Below the pieces are notes generated by a model. That model ran no database searches, was not told where the DNA came from, and saw only the letters and a program-made list of their open reading frames with translations. From contig JABXHQ010000126.1 of NCBI GenBank assembly GCA_013373545.1, positions 1 to 64,000 on the forward strand: a stretch of 64,000 nt of DNA, in the 5' to 3' direction. The translations under genes were made by a program, and so were the position numbers. How positions within the stretch are numbered: position 1 is the first letter of the stretch; every line of letters begins with the position of its first letter. Positions 54,400 to 63,106 of this stretch are shown piece after piece. Origin of the DNA: Gammaproteobacteria bacterium (GTDB taxonomy: Bacteria > Pseudomonadota > Gammaproteobacteria > Enterobacterales > Kangiellaceae).

Positions 54400-55734
54400 A
54401 TGAGTAAAGTATTTCTGACCGCTTTGGGTTGCCGATTGAATGAAGCGGAATTGCAGCGTTGGGCGCAAGAGTACCAAGCCATTGGCTACCAAGTAACTCA
54501 GCGTGCTGATGATGCCAGTGTAATGGTCGTCAATACCTGTGCGGTAACCGGCGAAGCTGCGCGTAAATCACGGCAGGTTATTCGAAAGTTTCACCGTAAG
54601 AATCCTGCTGCAAAGATGGTAGTGACGGGATGCTATGCTTCGTTAGAAGAACAGCAAGCCAATGAAATTTTAGGTGTCGATTTAGTTGTCCCGAATGAGC
54701 AAAAAGATCAGTTGGTGGCGCAAACTCAGGCGGTGCTGGATATCCCTTCAATGCCTGCAATGGCAACTGAACCCGGTGCCCCTGCCATTTTCGCGCGGAA
54801 CAAAGAGCGCGCATTTATCAAGGTTCAAGATGGTTGTCGTTATCGCTGTACTTTTTGTATCGTGACAGTTGCGCGGGGCGAAGAAAAAAGTCGGACCGAA
54901 CAGTCCATCATTGATGAGATCAATCAACACGTCGCTGAAGGAGTACAGGAAATTGTGATTGCTGGCGTGCATGTGGGCGGTTACGGCAGTGATATTGACA
55001 GTGATCTCTACTCGTTGGTCAAAGCGATATTAGCGAAAACCGAAATCGCACGAATTCGTTTCGCGTCGGTTGAGCCTTGGGATCTTCCGGAAGGTTTTTT
55101 CGAACTATTTGCTAATCCACGCGTTTTACCGCACATGCACTTACCGTTGCAAAGTGGTGCGGACAGTGTGTTGCGTCGAATGGCGAGGCGTTGTAAAACG
55201 CAAGAGTTTGCGCAGTTAGTTAATACGGCGCGCACCCAAGTGCCGGGATTTAATGTTACAACCGATATCATCGTCGGATTTCCTGGCGAAACTGAGCAGG
55301 AGTTTGCCGAAACTTTGGCTTATATTGAATCTGTTGGGTTTGGTCATATTCATATTTTTACTTACTCGCCACGTTCCGGCACCAAAGCCGCTCGGTTACC
55401 TGGTCAACTCGACAACGCGACGAAAAAGCAGCGTAGCCAACGTTTACATCAGCTTGCGGCGCAATTAAAGCAACAAGCCATGCAAGCGCAGTTGAATCAG
55501 CAGGTGGCTGTTTTATGGGAAGGCAGCCCACAGGTTCTGGATAACGGGCTGGTTCGCTTTATCGGACATACTCCGAATTATCATCGAGTCTATGTAGATG
55601 TTCCTGCGCAGTATGATTTATCTAACCAAGTACTCATGACGCAGCTGACGCGGGTTGATGGTGAAATGTTAGAGGGACAAGTTGAGAGTGCCGAGCTACC
55701 GAAAACCGGAGCGCCAATTTTACTGCAGTCGTGA
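54400..55734 (+). CDS. mtaB: tRNA t6A37 methylthiotransferase MtaB
   Basis: 444 residues. Radical SAM methylthiotransferase with the N-terminal UPF0004 domain (LGCRLNEAE, VVNTCAVTGEAARKSRQ, VTGCYA for three Cys of the auxiliary cluster) and the radical SAM motif C-x3-C-x2-C (DGCRYRCTFCIV), then GVHVGGYGSD, MHLPLQSGADSVLRRM and GFPGETEQEF. A TRAM-like C-terminal part follows. LGCRLN and the spacing fit MtaB rather than MiaB or RimO. It adds a methylthio group to N6-threonylcarbamoyladenosine 37 of tRNAs reading ANN codons. Its expected length is normal. Confidence 0.93.
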   Translation: MSKVFLTALGCRLNEAELQRWAQEYQAIGYQVTQRADDASVMVVNTCAVTGEAARKSRQVIRKFHRKNPAAKMVVTGCYASLEEQQANEILGVDLVVPNEQKDQLVAQTQAVLDIPSMPAMATEPGAPAIFARNKERAFIKVQDGCRYRCTFCIVTVARGEEKSRTEQSIIDEINQHVAEGVQEIVIAGVHVGGYGSDIDSDLYSLVKAILAKTEIARIRFASVEPWDLPEGFFELFANPRVLPHMHLPLQSGADSVLRRMARRCKTQEFAQLVNTARTQVPGFNVTTDIIVGFPGETEQEFAETLAYIESVGFGHIHIFTYSPRSGTKAARLPGQLDNATKKQRSQRLHQLAAQLKQQAMQAQLNQQVAVLWEGSPQVLDNGLVRFIGHTPNYHRVYVDVPAQYDLSNQVLMTQLTRVDGEMLEGQVESAELPKTGAPILLQS

Positions 55735-55752
55735 GTAATCGTTCGGGTTAAC

Positions 55753-55782
55753 AAAAAGGGAGCTAAGAGCTCCCTTTTTTTT
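55753..55782. terminator. Bidirectional intrinsic terminator between mtaB and the PhoD-type gene
   Basis: AAAAAGGGAGCT-AAG-AGCTCCCTTTTTTTT, a perfect stem with A and T flanks, shared by the two convergent genes. Confidence 0.95.
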
Positions 55783-57586
55783 ACTGATTAATGAGGCTTC
55801 GGTTACCACTTCCTGGGAGTACGCGCATCGTTTTACTGCGGTCACTCATTACCTGGTAAGTTTCACTAAAGATATCATCCACGAAACGCCAATTGGCAAT
55901 GGCTTCATCATGACTAAATTGAACCAATAAGTAACCGCGATCATAAACATTACAAAATCCTAGATCGTCGACTAAATCGGTGATACCCGCTTCGTATTGA
56001 ATGGCTGTTTCGCGATCGGGAATTTGCAAATAGACTTCTAGGCCGGGTGAGCTGACCGAGGCGGTGGCAAACTCGACGCCAACCTGTGCTCCGGTAAATG
56101 TTTTCAAGTCATTCGCCCAAGCATTGTGCGTGTCGCCCGCTAGCACAACAAGGTTTTTGTCGAAGGCCGCAGCGGTTCCCAACACAACTTCGCGCTCATA
56201 CGCGTAGCCGTCCCAAGCATCTAAGTTATAGGGAATGCTGGGTAATTGAATTAGCGCAATATTTTCTGGCGTCAACAAAGCTTGATTCTGCTGTAGTAAC
56301 TGTAAGTTTTCAGGCGTTAACAACGCCAACTCTTCCGGCGTTAAGGTTGGATCGTTATTTTGATAACGTTCATAAATGGCGGCGATTTGGGCAACAGTAG
56401 CAATTAAAATAAATTGATCAATCGATAGCGCCTGTGTCGCAATAGCAGCGGGCAAAAACATGCGACCCATTAGTACTTGTTGTCCAAGCACTTGCCAACG
56501 CGCGGTACTGGTCGCAATTTTCGACTGTAACCAAGAAAGTTGTTGGCCACCCAACAGCGTACGACTGGTATCGGCTAAAGCATTTTCAAAGGCAACCGCG
56601 TCAATGTTACCGGTGCCGTCGACAAAATCAGTGATGGCGATTGGCTCGTCGCGACCGATAATTCGGGTATCAAGCATGTGTAGATCAAGTAAGTCGCCAT
56701 AGCTAAAGGTACGATAGATACCTAAGTCACCATTGGCAAAGTTGTCTCGAACCGGCATCCACTCAAAGTAGGCCATTAACGCTTCGACTTTTCTGGTTGC
56801 GAAATCACCTTCGCCGTCATTGTGATTTTCTGCGCCATCTTTGTAAGCGTCATTGGCCACTTCGTGATCGTCCCAAACCGCAATAAACGGATGCTGTCGA
56901 TGACAATCTTGTAATTGTTGATCGCTGCGGTATTGCGCGTAACGTTTGCGATAGTCAGCAACAGTGAGTAATTCGGTGTTGTTATCGGAGTTAAAGTCTC
57001 GGCCAATTTCTGCGGCGCGCTCAGTGGCATAACCGCCTGCACCATACTCGTAAATATAATCGCCTAAATGCAGTACGGCATCGATATTTGTTCGCGCTGC
57101 AATTTCGCCATAAATATGGAATAAGCCGGCGGGGAAGTTAGAGCAGGAGACAACCGCAAAGCGTGCGGATTCTACATGGCCAGTCGGTAATGTTTTCGTA
57201 TAACCCCAAGGTGAACGCTTACCGTTGGCAACGAAGCTGTAGCGATAACGAGTTCCAGGTGTTAACCCGACTAAATCAAGCTTAAGGGTGTGATCGGTGC
57301 TGCCGTTGACCTGAGTGAAGCCACTAATCACAAATTGATCGGTCTCATCGTTATAAACTTCCCAGCCGACGGTAACTTCTGAGTCATCAACAACGGTTAC
57401 TCGGGTCCAAATAATAACGCTGCGGGCGGTTGGATCACCGCTGGCGACACCGTGAGCAAACTCAAGCTCTACATGACGATCAGTATCATCTTCAATCACA
57501 CACCCGGTTAGCCCACTGGCGACAATCGTAGTGCCCAGTCCCATTGAAGTACCACGAATAAAATCTCGGCGCGTTAGCTTTCCCAT
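55781..57586 (-). CDS. PhoD-type alkaline phosphatase/phosphodiesterase with Tat signal
   Basis: 601 residues. The N-terminus MGKLTRRDFIRGTSMG is a twin-arginine signal, and SGLTGC shortly after is a lipobox-like end, so a Tat-exported lipoprotein is possible. An N-terminal PhoD_N domain (about 40-135) leads to the metallophosphatase domain with VLHLGDYIYEYG, WDDHEVANDAY, FEWMPVRD and AGDTHNAWANDL. Members hydrolyse phosphate mono- and diesters and use iron and calcium. A large Gln/Leu/Thr-rich insert (about 390-440, PENLQLLQQNQALLTPENIALIQ) with an internal short repeat LTPENxxLxQ is unusual for the family. Its stop lies in the shared terminator. Confidence 0.92.
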   Translation of the reverse strand: MGKLTRRDFIRGTSMGLGTTIVASGLTGCVIEDDTDRHVELEFAHGVASGDPTARSVIIWTRVTVVDDSEVTVGWEVYNDETDQFVISGFTQVNGSTDHTLKLDLVGLTPGTRYRYSFVANGKRSPWGYTKTLPTGHVESARFAVVSCSNFPAGLFHIYGEIAARTNIDAVLHLGDYIYEYGAGGYATERAAEIGRDFNSDNNTELLTVADYRKRYAQYRSDQQLQDCHRQHPFIAVWDDHEVANDAYKDGAENHNDGEGDFATRKVEALMAYFEWMPVRDNFANGDLGIYRTFSYGDLLDLHMLDTRIIGRDEPIAITDFVDGTGNIDAVAFENALADTSRTLLGGQQLSWLQSKIATSTARWQVLGQQVLMGRMFLPAAIATQALSIDQFILIATVAQIAAIYERYQNNDPTLTPEELALLTPENLQLLQQNQALLTPENIALIQLPSIPYNLDAWDGYAYEREVVLGTAAAFDKNLVVLAGDTHNAWANDLKTFTGAQVGVEFATASVSSPGLEVYLQIPDRETAIQYEAGITDLVDDLGFCNVYDRGYLLVQFSHDEAIANWRFVDDIFSETYQVMSDRSKTMRVLPGSGNRSLINQ

Positions 57587-57851
57587 ACAACATCCTTAGC
57601 TTTTGTTATTGTGTAATTTTAGTCTGCCTATTATGACAATTTCGCGACACTAGCGAATATGACCGTAATAGTTACACGGAATAATCATGGGTGCAAAACT
57701 TTAGGTGTTGCAACGCAAGGTTAACAAAAGGCACTAATCGGTTGTCTAGTGATAGTTCCATTGCTGGGAGCCGCGCACGCTGCTCTCTACAAGTTTGGAC
57801 TCTAGTAACTTGCATGTTTCAATCGTTGGTAAAAAGTTGAGAAGAGCCATT

Positions 57852-58252
57852 GTGGCGAAAGTGCCCATTGGAGAGTTGAATCAGTTTTTCGCATAAGAAT
57901 TACCCGGCAGCCAATTGACTGTTGAAGCGATGGGCGAGAAATCGGCACGGCTAAGAAAAAATATTGTTCAACCACACTTAAGACTGGATAGCACCGTGTC
58001 AGATCCTGTGATGATGGCACTCGCGGATGCTGCCTTTTATACCGCTACTCTTGCTGAGCAGGGAATGTTGCTGCTGGCGGTGACTACCAATTTTAAGATT
58101 AATTTTTGCGCAAGCCACCGGCCGATTGTGATCGCTTTGCGCATTGTCAATTACTCAAACTCGAAAGATCCATGGCTTTGGGAGAGGTCCGCTTGTATTT
58201 AGGATATGCTGAGCAGCCAGTGGCACACGCCACGGCTACTTATGCTCTTTAG
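57852..58252 (+). pseudogene. Broken PaaI-type hotdog thioesterase gene
   Basis: Read in one frame from GTG 57852 the translation is VAKVPIGELNQFFA, then an in-frame TAA at 57894, then ELPGSQLTVEAMGEKSARL, continuing to TVSDPVMMALADAAFY and AVTTNFKINF, the core of PaaI-like thioesterases. About 40 codons later the frame changes: from 58172 the next frame gives MALGEVRLYLGYAEQ and PVAHATATYAL, the family C-terminus, ending at TAG 58250. A single lost A in the AAAG run near 58166 would restore SKRSMALGEV. So the gene carries one nonsense codon and one -1 frameshift but is otherwise full length. Its end overlaps the convergent gene at 58236 by 17 bases. Intact relatives cleave acyl-CoA thioesters. 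Confidence 0.88.
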
Positions 58253-58580
58253 CACATACATAGACAGTGGCCTCTTCTTTTTCATGGGTATCCGCTTTGG
58301 GTTGATACGGCACTTTGCTGCTCGGCGCGTTAACGGCCATGACTACAGCGGGGTGGTTATTTAAATAGTTAAAGGAAGTCACTAAAGTGGCTTCGCAATC
58401 CGCTTGTTTTGCTTGATATATACGCGACAAGCAACCATCAATGGTTTTGTCTTCCATTGACTCCTTCAAACCACAGTCGCAGTTGTCGCACACTCCAGTC
58501 AGCGACAGGGCAAGGTTGGGTAGGTCTGAGTCGAGTTTCATTAACTTTTGGTAAAGTTCTTCTGGGGTGATCGGGTTCAT
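58236..58580 (-). CDS. Small Cys-rich protein of unknown function
   Basis: 114 residues from the ATG at 58580, 6 bases after AAGGAG; the track start lies inside the previous gene. There is no signal peptide. A cluster of cysteines (GVCDNCDCG, GCLSRI, ADCEATL, VYVCAKE) could bind a metal or an iron-sulfur centre, or form disulfides. The C-terminus is Lys/Glu-rich. No family is recognised. It is 10 bases downstream of the gene ending at 58591, so the two make a small operon. Confidence 0.7.
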   Translation of the reverse strand: MNPITPEELYQKLMKLDSDLPNLALSLTGVCDNCDCGLKESMEDKTIDGCLSRIYQAKQADCEATLVTSFNYLNNHPAVVMAVNAPSSKVPYQPKADTHEKEEATVYVCAKEHK

Positions 58581-58590
58581 CATTAACTCC

Positions 58591-59070
58591 TTAGTCTTCT
58601 TCATTCAGCGGAAAATATTTATCGGCCAAACGAGCAAGATCGGTGGCTGCATCCCAACCATCATCTTGTTCGTCAACTAGCTGTCGAAATTGCTGTCGAA
58701 ACTCTCTATCTTGAATCAGCTGCTCGATTCCTTGTCGTAACCTTGGGTCTAATTCAGCGGCTTTGGCTAAGCTACCAAAGCCGTGAGCCATGTGTTTAAT
58801 CGCCACTAATAGTCGAGATTGACGGGCGAGAAGCGTATTTAAATCGCCTTGTAGGATGCCTTGTGGCAGCATGAATTGTTGCGCAGAGTACTCGCCTTCG
58901 CCGCCGGGAAACTTGTACCAAACATCGGCACAGAACTCGATCGTCTTGCATTTTTGATAATGCGGTTGAAGCTCGTAGGTTAAAACCGGGTAGGGTTCAC
59001 CGTGGTTACTTGCTTTGGATGAGGATAGATTGCGCCCCTCACGTTCGCTTTCTGTATTATGAGCCGACAT
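58591..59070 (-). CDS. Cytoplasmic protein of unknown function
   Basis: 160 residues with the start moved to ATG 59070 (AAGGTG 7 bases upstream); the track start adds 62 residues of unlikely coding sequence. No signal peptide or membrane span. An N-terminal acidic, Ser-rich stretch leads to a beta segment LTYELQPHYQKCKTIEFCADVWYKFPGGEGEY, then a helical C-terminus with QGILQGDLNTLLARQSRLLVAIKHMAHG and two Arg/Gln-rich helices. Two cysteines lie close together (KCKTIEFC). No known family is recognised; it is the first gene of a two-gene operon with the Cys-rich protein. Confidence 0.65.
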   Translation of the reverse strand: MSAHNTESEREGRNLSSSKASNHGEPYPVLTYELQPHYQKCKTIEFCADVWYKFPGGEGEYSAQQFMLPQGILQGDLNTLLARQSRLLVAIKHMAHGFGSLAKAAELDPRLRQGIEQLIQDREFRQQFRQLVDEQDDGWDAATDLARLADKYFPLNEED

Positions 59071-59339
59071 AGTCACACCTTTAATCACTGTAATTAAATG
59101 GTTTATCACGGTAGATGCTTGCTTTAACAATTGGGCGCTAGCATCGCGTGACCCTAGACAAATGTCGTCAAGGGAGAGTAGAAACGGCACACTGGCAGAG
59201 GTGGGGTTAAATTTTTTTATATGCTCGACATTGGCGCTTTCGCTTAACTCAACCACCTATTGCAGGAAGGTATTACCTGAAGACAGTTCATAAGTACTTT
59301 GGCCTCAGCTAACCAGTGGCCAAAGTAGCGCGGGTAAGC

Positions 59340-59882
59340 TTAGGGCTGCTGGGTATTCGGATAGGGATATTCGAGCACAATATACAGTTTGTCTAACGAT
59401 TGCCGTGGAACGCTCAACTCGAAATGTTGCTGGTCTTGGGTGAACTGATAAAAAGCGGTTGGTGTTAGACCATCTGCACTACTGAAGTCTACTGCCTCAA
59501 CTTCAACATTGCCGGCGGTAAAGCCGGTAACCTGGCTAACGATTTTAACCAGTGACTGCTCTTCGAATAAAAATTTAGAGTCGCTCAGCGGTTTCACATC
59601 GAGTATGCAGCTATCGTTGCCATTGGGCGAGATTGAAACATTGAGGTCGTTCAGTATTGTTTCATACAAAACATCTGGATGAAAACTTTGATTGAGTGTC
59701 CATTTACTTAGATCGAGAGAAGCTGTGACCTCTTCGGGACTGGCGTGAGCTAAACAGTAGTGCTTAAAAAGTTCTGCAAATCGTTTGGCGTTTTCATCTT
59801 TATCGAGACTCAGTGCGTCAGTGCAGGCAAATGGAGAAAGACTTAAAAATATGGTTAAGCTGACTAAGATTAATCGTTTCAT
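59340..59882 (-). CDS. Exported protein of unknown function
   Basis: 180 residues with a signal peptide MKRLILVSLTIFLSLSPFACTDA. The cysteine in PFAC might be a lipidation site (S-P-F-A-C departs from a good lipobox) or just a mature cysteine. Two further cysteines (KHYCLAH and DSCILD) could pair. The mature part is mixed alpha/beta, with no membrane spans or known motif. ATG start with an acceptable AGGTAA upstream. It looks monocistronic and is separated by about 270 bases from the neighbouring small operon. Confidence 0.7.
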   Translation of the reverse strand: MKRLILVSLTIFLSLSPFACTDALSLDKDENAKRFAELFKHYCLAHASPEEVTASLDLSKWTLNQSFHPDVLYETILNDLNVSISPNGNDSCILDVKPLSDSKFLFEEQSLVKIVSQVTGFTAGNVEVEAVDFSSADGLTPTAFYQFTQDQQHFELSVPRQSLDKLYIVLEYPYPNTQQP

Positions 59883-60213
59883 ATTGTATTACCTGTTTAT
59901 TAAGCCGGTTTTGTTGTTGACGGCAAACTCAGTAGAAAGTGAGTTTATAATAAAGCTCTGAGCTTTTGTGTCCAGTGATTAGAGCATATTCATTTCTTAA
60001 TCCGGACTAATTTATCAAAAGCCTCTTTTGTTCAACGCTAGGGCTTATAGATAAGGGTTCTCGACGTCACGATGAAGACCCATTATTATGGTTTTCTTTA
60101 TTGCAGAGTTAAGCCTTGAAAATGATAATCTAGGCTCTGGACTTAAGTATATAATTTATAAGGCTACACCTGTTGGTATCGAGCCTTTATCGATAAGGTA
60201 ATGGAAGCATCGA
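59883..60213. promoter_or_regulatory. Intergenic region upstream of the M50 gene
   Basis: 331 bases between divergent genes. A TATAAT at 60150-60155 is a likely -10 without a good -35. TATCGA-GCCTTTA-TCGATA (60177-60195) is a 6-base inverted repeat just before the ribosome site and might be an operator or a leader hairpin. Nothing else is recognised. Confidence 0.4.
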
Positions 60214-61527
60214 ATGAAACAGTGCTCACAGTGTGGTCATAGTTCAAAAATTTTTAAGATGATGGTGGCGCATCTGTCGAATAATGAGAGCTCCAAGGCC
60301 ACCGCTATTTTATGCCCCGGCTGTTATGAGAAAAAGGAGTTGTGCAAAAGCCGCAGTGATTTGATTTGGTTAGTTGGCTTCGCGCTGCTCGGCATGTCTC
60401 TAATAAATTTATTTCCTCATATGGCGTCCGGTTGGGTTATCGGCAATATTGTATTACTTTATTTCATTTCAGCGTTGTCATTGGTGTTGCATGAGTTTGC
60501 TCACTACGCGATGACGTTGATCCTGAAAGGCACTGTGGCAAAAGTACAGTTAGGTATTGGACCTTTGATTACCAAAATAAATCTGTTTAATACAACTTGG
60601 GAGTTTCGCTTTTTTTGGGTGTTAGGCTTAACCTTTGTGGGTTTTAAGAAGCCACACTATCGTCATTTCAAAATACTTCTGATTTTTATCGCGGGGCCAC
60701 TGGTGAATTTATTGCTGGCGCTAGTCAGTTTAGGCGCGCTCCTTTACGGCTATGCCGATGTGAATGTGACTGAAACCTTTTGCTTTTGGTTAATGTTGTT
60801 TATCACTAATTCCTTGATGTTTCTTGCTGCTATGAACCCGAGGGCTTCTTCGGATCCTCAAGCTTATCCTTCCGATGGACGTAATATCTGGCTGCATTTA
60901 TCTGGGCAGGAAGTGTTTGGCGCTGAGGAGTATCAAATAGGTTACTATCAGCAGGCGATCTTTCTGTTGATGGAAGAAAGTCGATATCAAGAATGTTTAG
61001 AGCTTTGCCAAGAGGCGTGTGAACAGCATCCTGAGGTGACGCAATTTAAAGCGTTTGAGTCAACCGTGTTACCTGAAGTTGGTTTTTATCAAGAAGCGGT
61101 CTCGCTTGCGCAGCAGGAGCTAGCAAAAGACTTTGATGAAGAAAATTTTCAAAGTCTCTACGAGCGCTCTCTATTTTATGCTGCACTGGGTTCAGGCCTT
61201 TTAGGGGAAGTAACCGAGAAAAACCTTGTGCGAGCAGAAGAGGCGGTCGATGAGTCGTTGTCACTGCTGCATTGGAACCCTAGTGTCATAGTGTTAAAAG
61301 CGGATATCGCGCGCAGACAACATCAGTACAGCCGAGCATTATCTTTGGCTAAAGAAGCCAATGATTTTTTACTTTATCCTGTGGTTCAAGCGGCGCTCTA
61401 TGCTTTATTGGCTCTTTGCTATTTAGCAATGGATGATTTGCCGAAAGCACAAAAGTATCGCAAGCGATGCTTGATATTAAACCAAGCTGATCGTTTAATC
61501 GAGGAAATGGAGCTGGCGTTTAAGTGA
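60214..61527 (+). CDS. Zinc-ribbon / M50 site-2-protease-like / TPR membrane protein
   Basis: 437 residues. An N-terminal zinc ribbon (C4-x2-C7 ... LCPGCYEKKELC) precedes about five membrane segments (52-230). In the third lies H93-E-F-A-H97 (LVLHEFAHYAMTLIL), the zinc motif of M50 intramembrane proteases, and after a further pair of segments AGPLVNLLLALV, then NPRASSDPQAYPSDGRNIW, like the N-P-x-x-P-x-D-G second site of the family. Residues about 240-437 form TPR-like helical repeats (YQECLELCQEACEQHP, YQEAVSLAQQEL, YSRALSLAKEA). An M50 fold joined to a ribbon and TPR suggests substrate recruitment, but no substrate is known. Confidence 0.85.
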   Translation: MKQCSQCGHSSKIFKMMVAHLSNNESSKATAILCPGCYEKKELCKSRSDLIWLVGFALLGMSLINLFPHMASGWVIGNIVLLYFISALSLVLHEFAHYAMTLILKGTVAKVQLGIGPLITKINLFNTTWEFRFFWVLGLTFVGFKKPHYRHFKILLIFIAGPLVNLLLALVSLGALLYGYADVNVTETFCFWLMLFITNSLMFLAAMNPRASSDPQAYPSDGRNIWLHLSGQEVFGAEEYQIGYYQQAIFLLMEESRYQECLELCQEACEQHPEVTQFKAFESTVLPEVGFYQEAVSLAQQELAKDFDEENFQSLYERSLFYAALGSGLLGEVTEKNLVRAEEAVDESLSLLHWNPSVIVLKADIARRQHQYSRALSLAKEANDFLLYPVVQAALYALLALCYLAMDDLPKAQKYRKRCLILNQADRLIEEMELAFK

Positions 61528-61729
61528 TTCGATGAAAAGTTAGCGAGATCACTAAAGAGCGCTGTTTAGAGGTGAGTGGCAAAACGATAAAGCACACCGA
61601 AGTGTTTAGGGTAAATCAAGTTACCATAAAAACCTGTATGCCTTTTTCGAGTGGTTTTTTGAAAAGGAAGCAGAATAAAAGGTAGTGCTGAAAAGTGGTG
61701 TTTAACTTTACTCTACCGAGCCTGTGCTT

Positions 61730-61749
61730 GAAGTCTCGAAAGAGACTTC
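61730..61749. repeat. Hairpin with GAAA loop downstream of corB
   Basis: GAAGTCTC-GAAA-GAGACTTC is a perfect 8-base-pair stem with a GNRA loop on the plus strand. It lies between two convergent genes, 17 bases after the corB stop on that strand. There is no T-run on either side. Confidence 0.5.
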
Positions 61750-61765
61750 TGCAAACAATAATAGT

Positions 61766-63058
61766 TTAATTAGCTATCGATGATTCGCTAGGTTTCCATT
61801 CACGCCACATTTTGACGCTCTTGATCAGGTTACCTTTAATTTGCATTACTTCAATTGGATAGCCTTCAAGCTTTAATCCGGTGCCCGGTTGAGGAATCGT
61901 TTCAAGGTATTCGACTATTAATCCACTTAGAGTTTTAGGGCCATCGGTAGGTAGGTCAATGCGTAGCGCACGGTTGAGATCTCGAATCGTTACTGTGCCG
62001 TCCAAAAGGAAGCTGCCGTCTTCTTGCGGATGAATATCTTTTGAAGTGGTGGCGGCAAAGTCAGTGGTAAACTCACCGACAATTTCTTCCAAAATATCTT
62101 CAATGGTCACCAGTCCTTGAATGTCCCCGTATTCATCAACTACCATACCGACGCGTTGCTTTTTTCGTTGAAACTTGAGTAGTTGAGTGTTGAGCGGTGT
62201 ACCTTCGGGAACGAAGTAAACCGGTGTCATATATTCGCGGATGGTTTCTTTGCTGATATCAGCGACATCACGACTCATCAAGTTGGCAATATGGCGAGCG
62301 TGTAACATGCCCTTTACTTGATCGATGCTGTCTTGGTAAACCGGCAGTCGAGTATGTTGAGTATTGCGTAATTGACTGAGTATGTCATCGAGTTGCTCGT
62401 CGAGATCAATACCAATGATTTCATTTTTGGGTACCATAATGTCTTCAACGGTTGCATGCTCTAAGTCGAGAATACTCAGCAACATTTTTTGGTGACGCTT
62501 GGGTATCATTCCCCCGGCTTCATTAACCACGGTACGTAGCTCTTCTGAACTAAGATGATCATCTTGTGAGTCGGCTACACGCACGCCGAATAGACGTAAC
62601 ATTCCATTCGATAAGGTATTCACTAAAACGACTACCGGTGATAACAACTTTAACAGCGGCGTTAAAATGTAAGAAGCCGGAAACGCAATACGTTCCGGAT
62701 GAAAAGCGGCCAGCGTTTTAGGCGTCACTTCGGCAAACAACAAAAACATAATGGTCAGAGGAATCGGCAGTACCGCCACGCCATATTCGCCCCACAGCCG
62801 TAAGGCAATCTCACCGGCCACGAGAGTCGCTAAAATATTCACTAAATTATTGCCGATTAGAATGACGCCAATTAAGCGGTCGGGTCGCTTTAGCAGTTTG
62901 CTGACCAGTTTTGCGGCACGATGGTTATGCTTAACCATGTGCTTGAGCCGATACCGATTGATCGACATCATGCCGGTTTCAGAACTGGAGAAAAAGGCGG
63001 AGAGTAGCAACAGACCAAATAAGGTAAGGGTTAAACTACTGGTAGAAATAGCGTCCAA
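61766..63058 (-). CDS. corB: CNNM/CorB-type magnesium transporter or regulator (YfjD-like)
   Basis: 430 residues. N-terminal DUF21/CNNM membrane domain (about 1-180) with FSSSETGMMSINRYRLKH and VGVILIGNNLVNILATLVAGEIALRL, then two CBS domains (about 200-330, DIMVPKNEIIGIDL and RVGMVVDEYGDIQGLVTIEDILEEIVGE) and a C-terminal CorC/HlyC domain. Family members bind Mg-ATP in the CBS pair and export magnesium. It is the E. coli arrangement ffh-ypjD-yfjD seen in reverse, with ypjD 49 bases upstream here, so they are probably an operon. Confidence 0.92.
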   Translation of the reverse strand: MDAISTSSLTLTLFGLLLLSAFFSSSETGMMSINRYRLKHMVKHNHRAAKLVSKLLKRPDRLIGVILIGNNLVNILATLVAGEIALRLWGEYGVAVLPIPLTIMFLLFAEVTPKTLAAFHPERIAFPASYILTPLLKLLSPVVVLVNTLSNGMLRLFGVRVADSQDDHLSSEELRTVVNEAGGMIPKRHQKMLLSILDLEHATVEDIMVPKNEIIGIDLDEQLDDILSQLRNTQHTRLPVYQDSIDQVKGMLHARHIANLMSRDVADISKETIREYMTPVYFVPEGTPLNTQLLKFQRKKQRVGMVVDEYGDIQGLVTIEDILEEIVGEFTTDFAATTSKDIHPQEDGSFLLDGTVTIRDLNRALRIDLPTDGPKTLSGLIVEYLETIPQPGTGLKLEGYPIEVMQIKGNLIKSVKMWREWKPSESSIAN

Positions 63059-63106
63059 CGATTATAAGTCTCTTGCGATTAACAAATGGCTAAAACTAAA
63101 GGCGCA

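Noticed and set aside
57802-58020. 72-residue minus-strand ORF
   Set aside because: It is antisense to the thioesterase pseudogene and has no motif.
60110-60135. Possible Fur box (GAAAATGATAATC)
   Set aside because: Only about half of the 19-base consensus is present and no iron-related gene follows.
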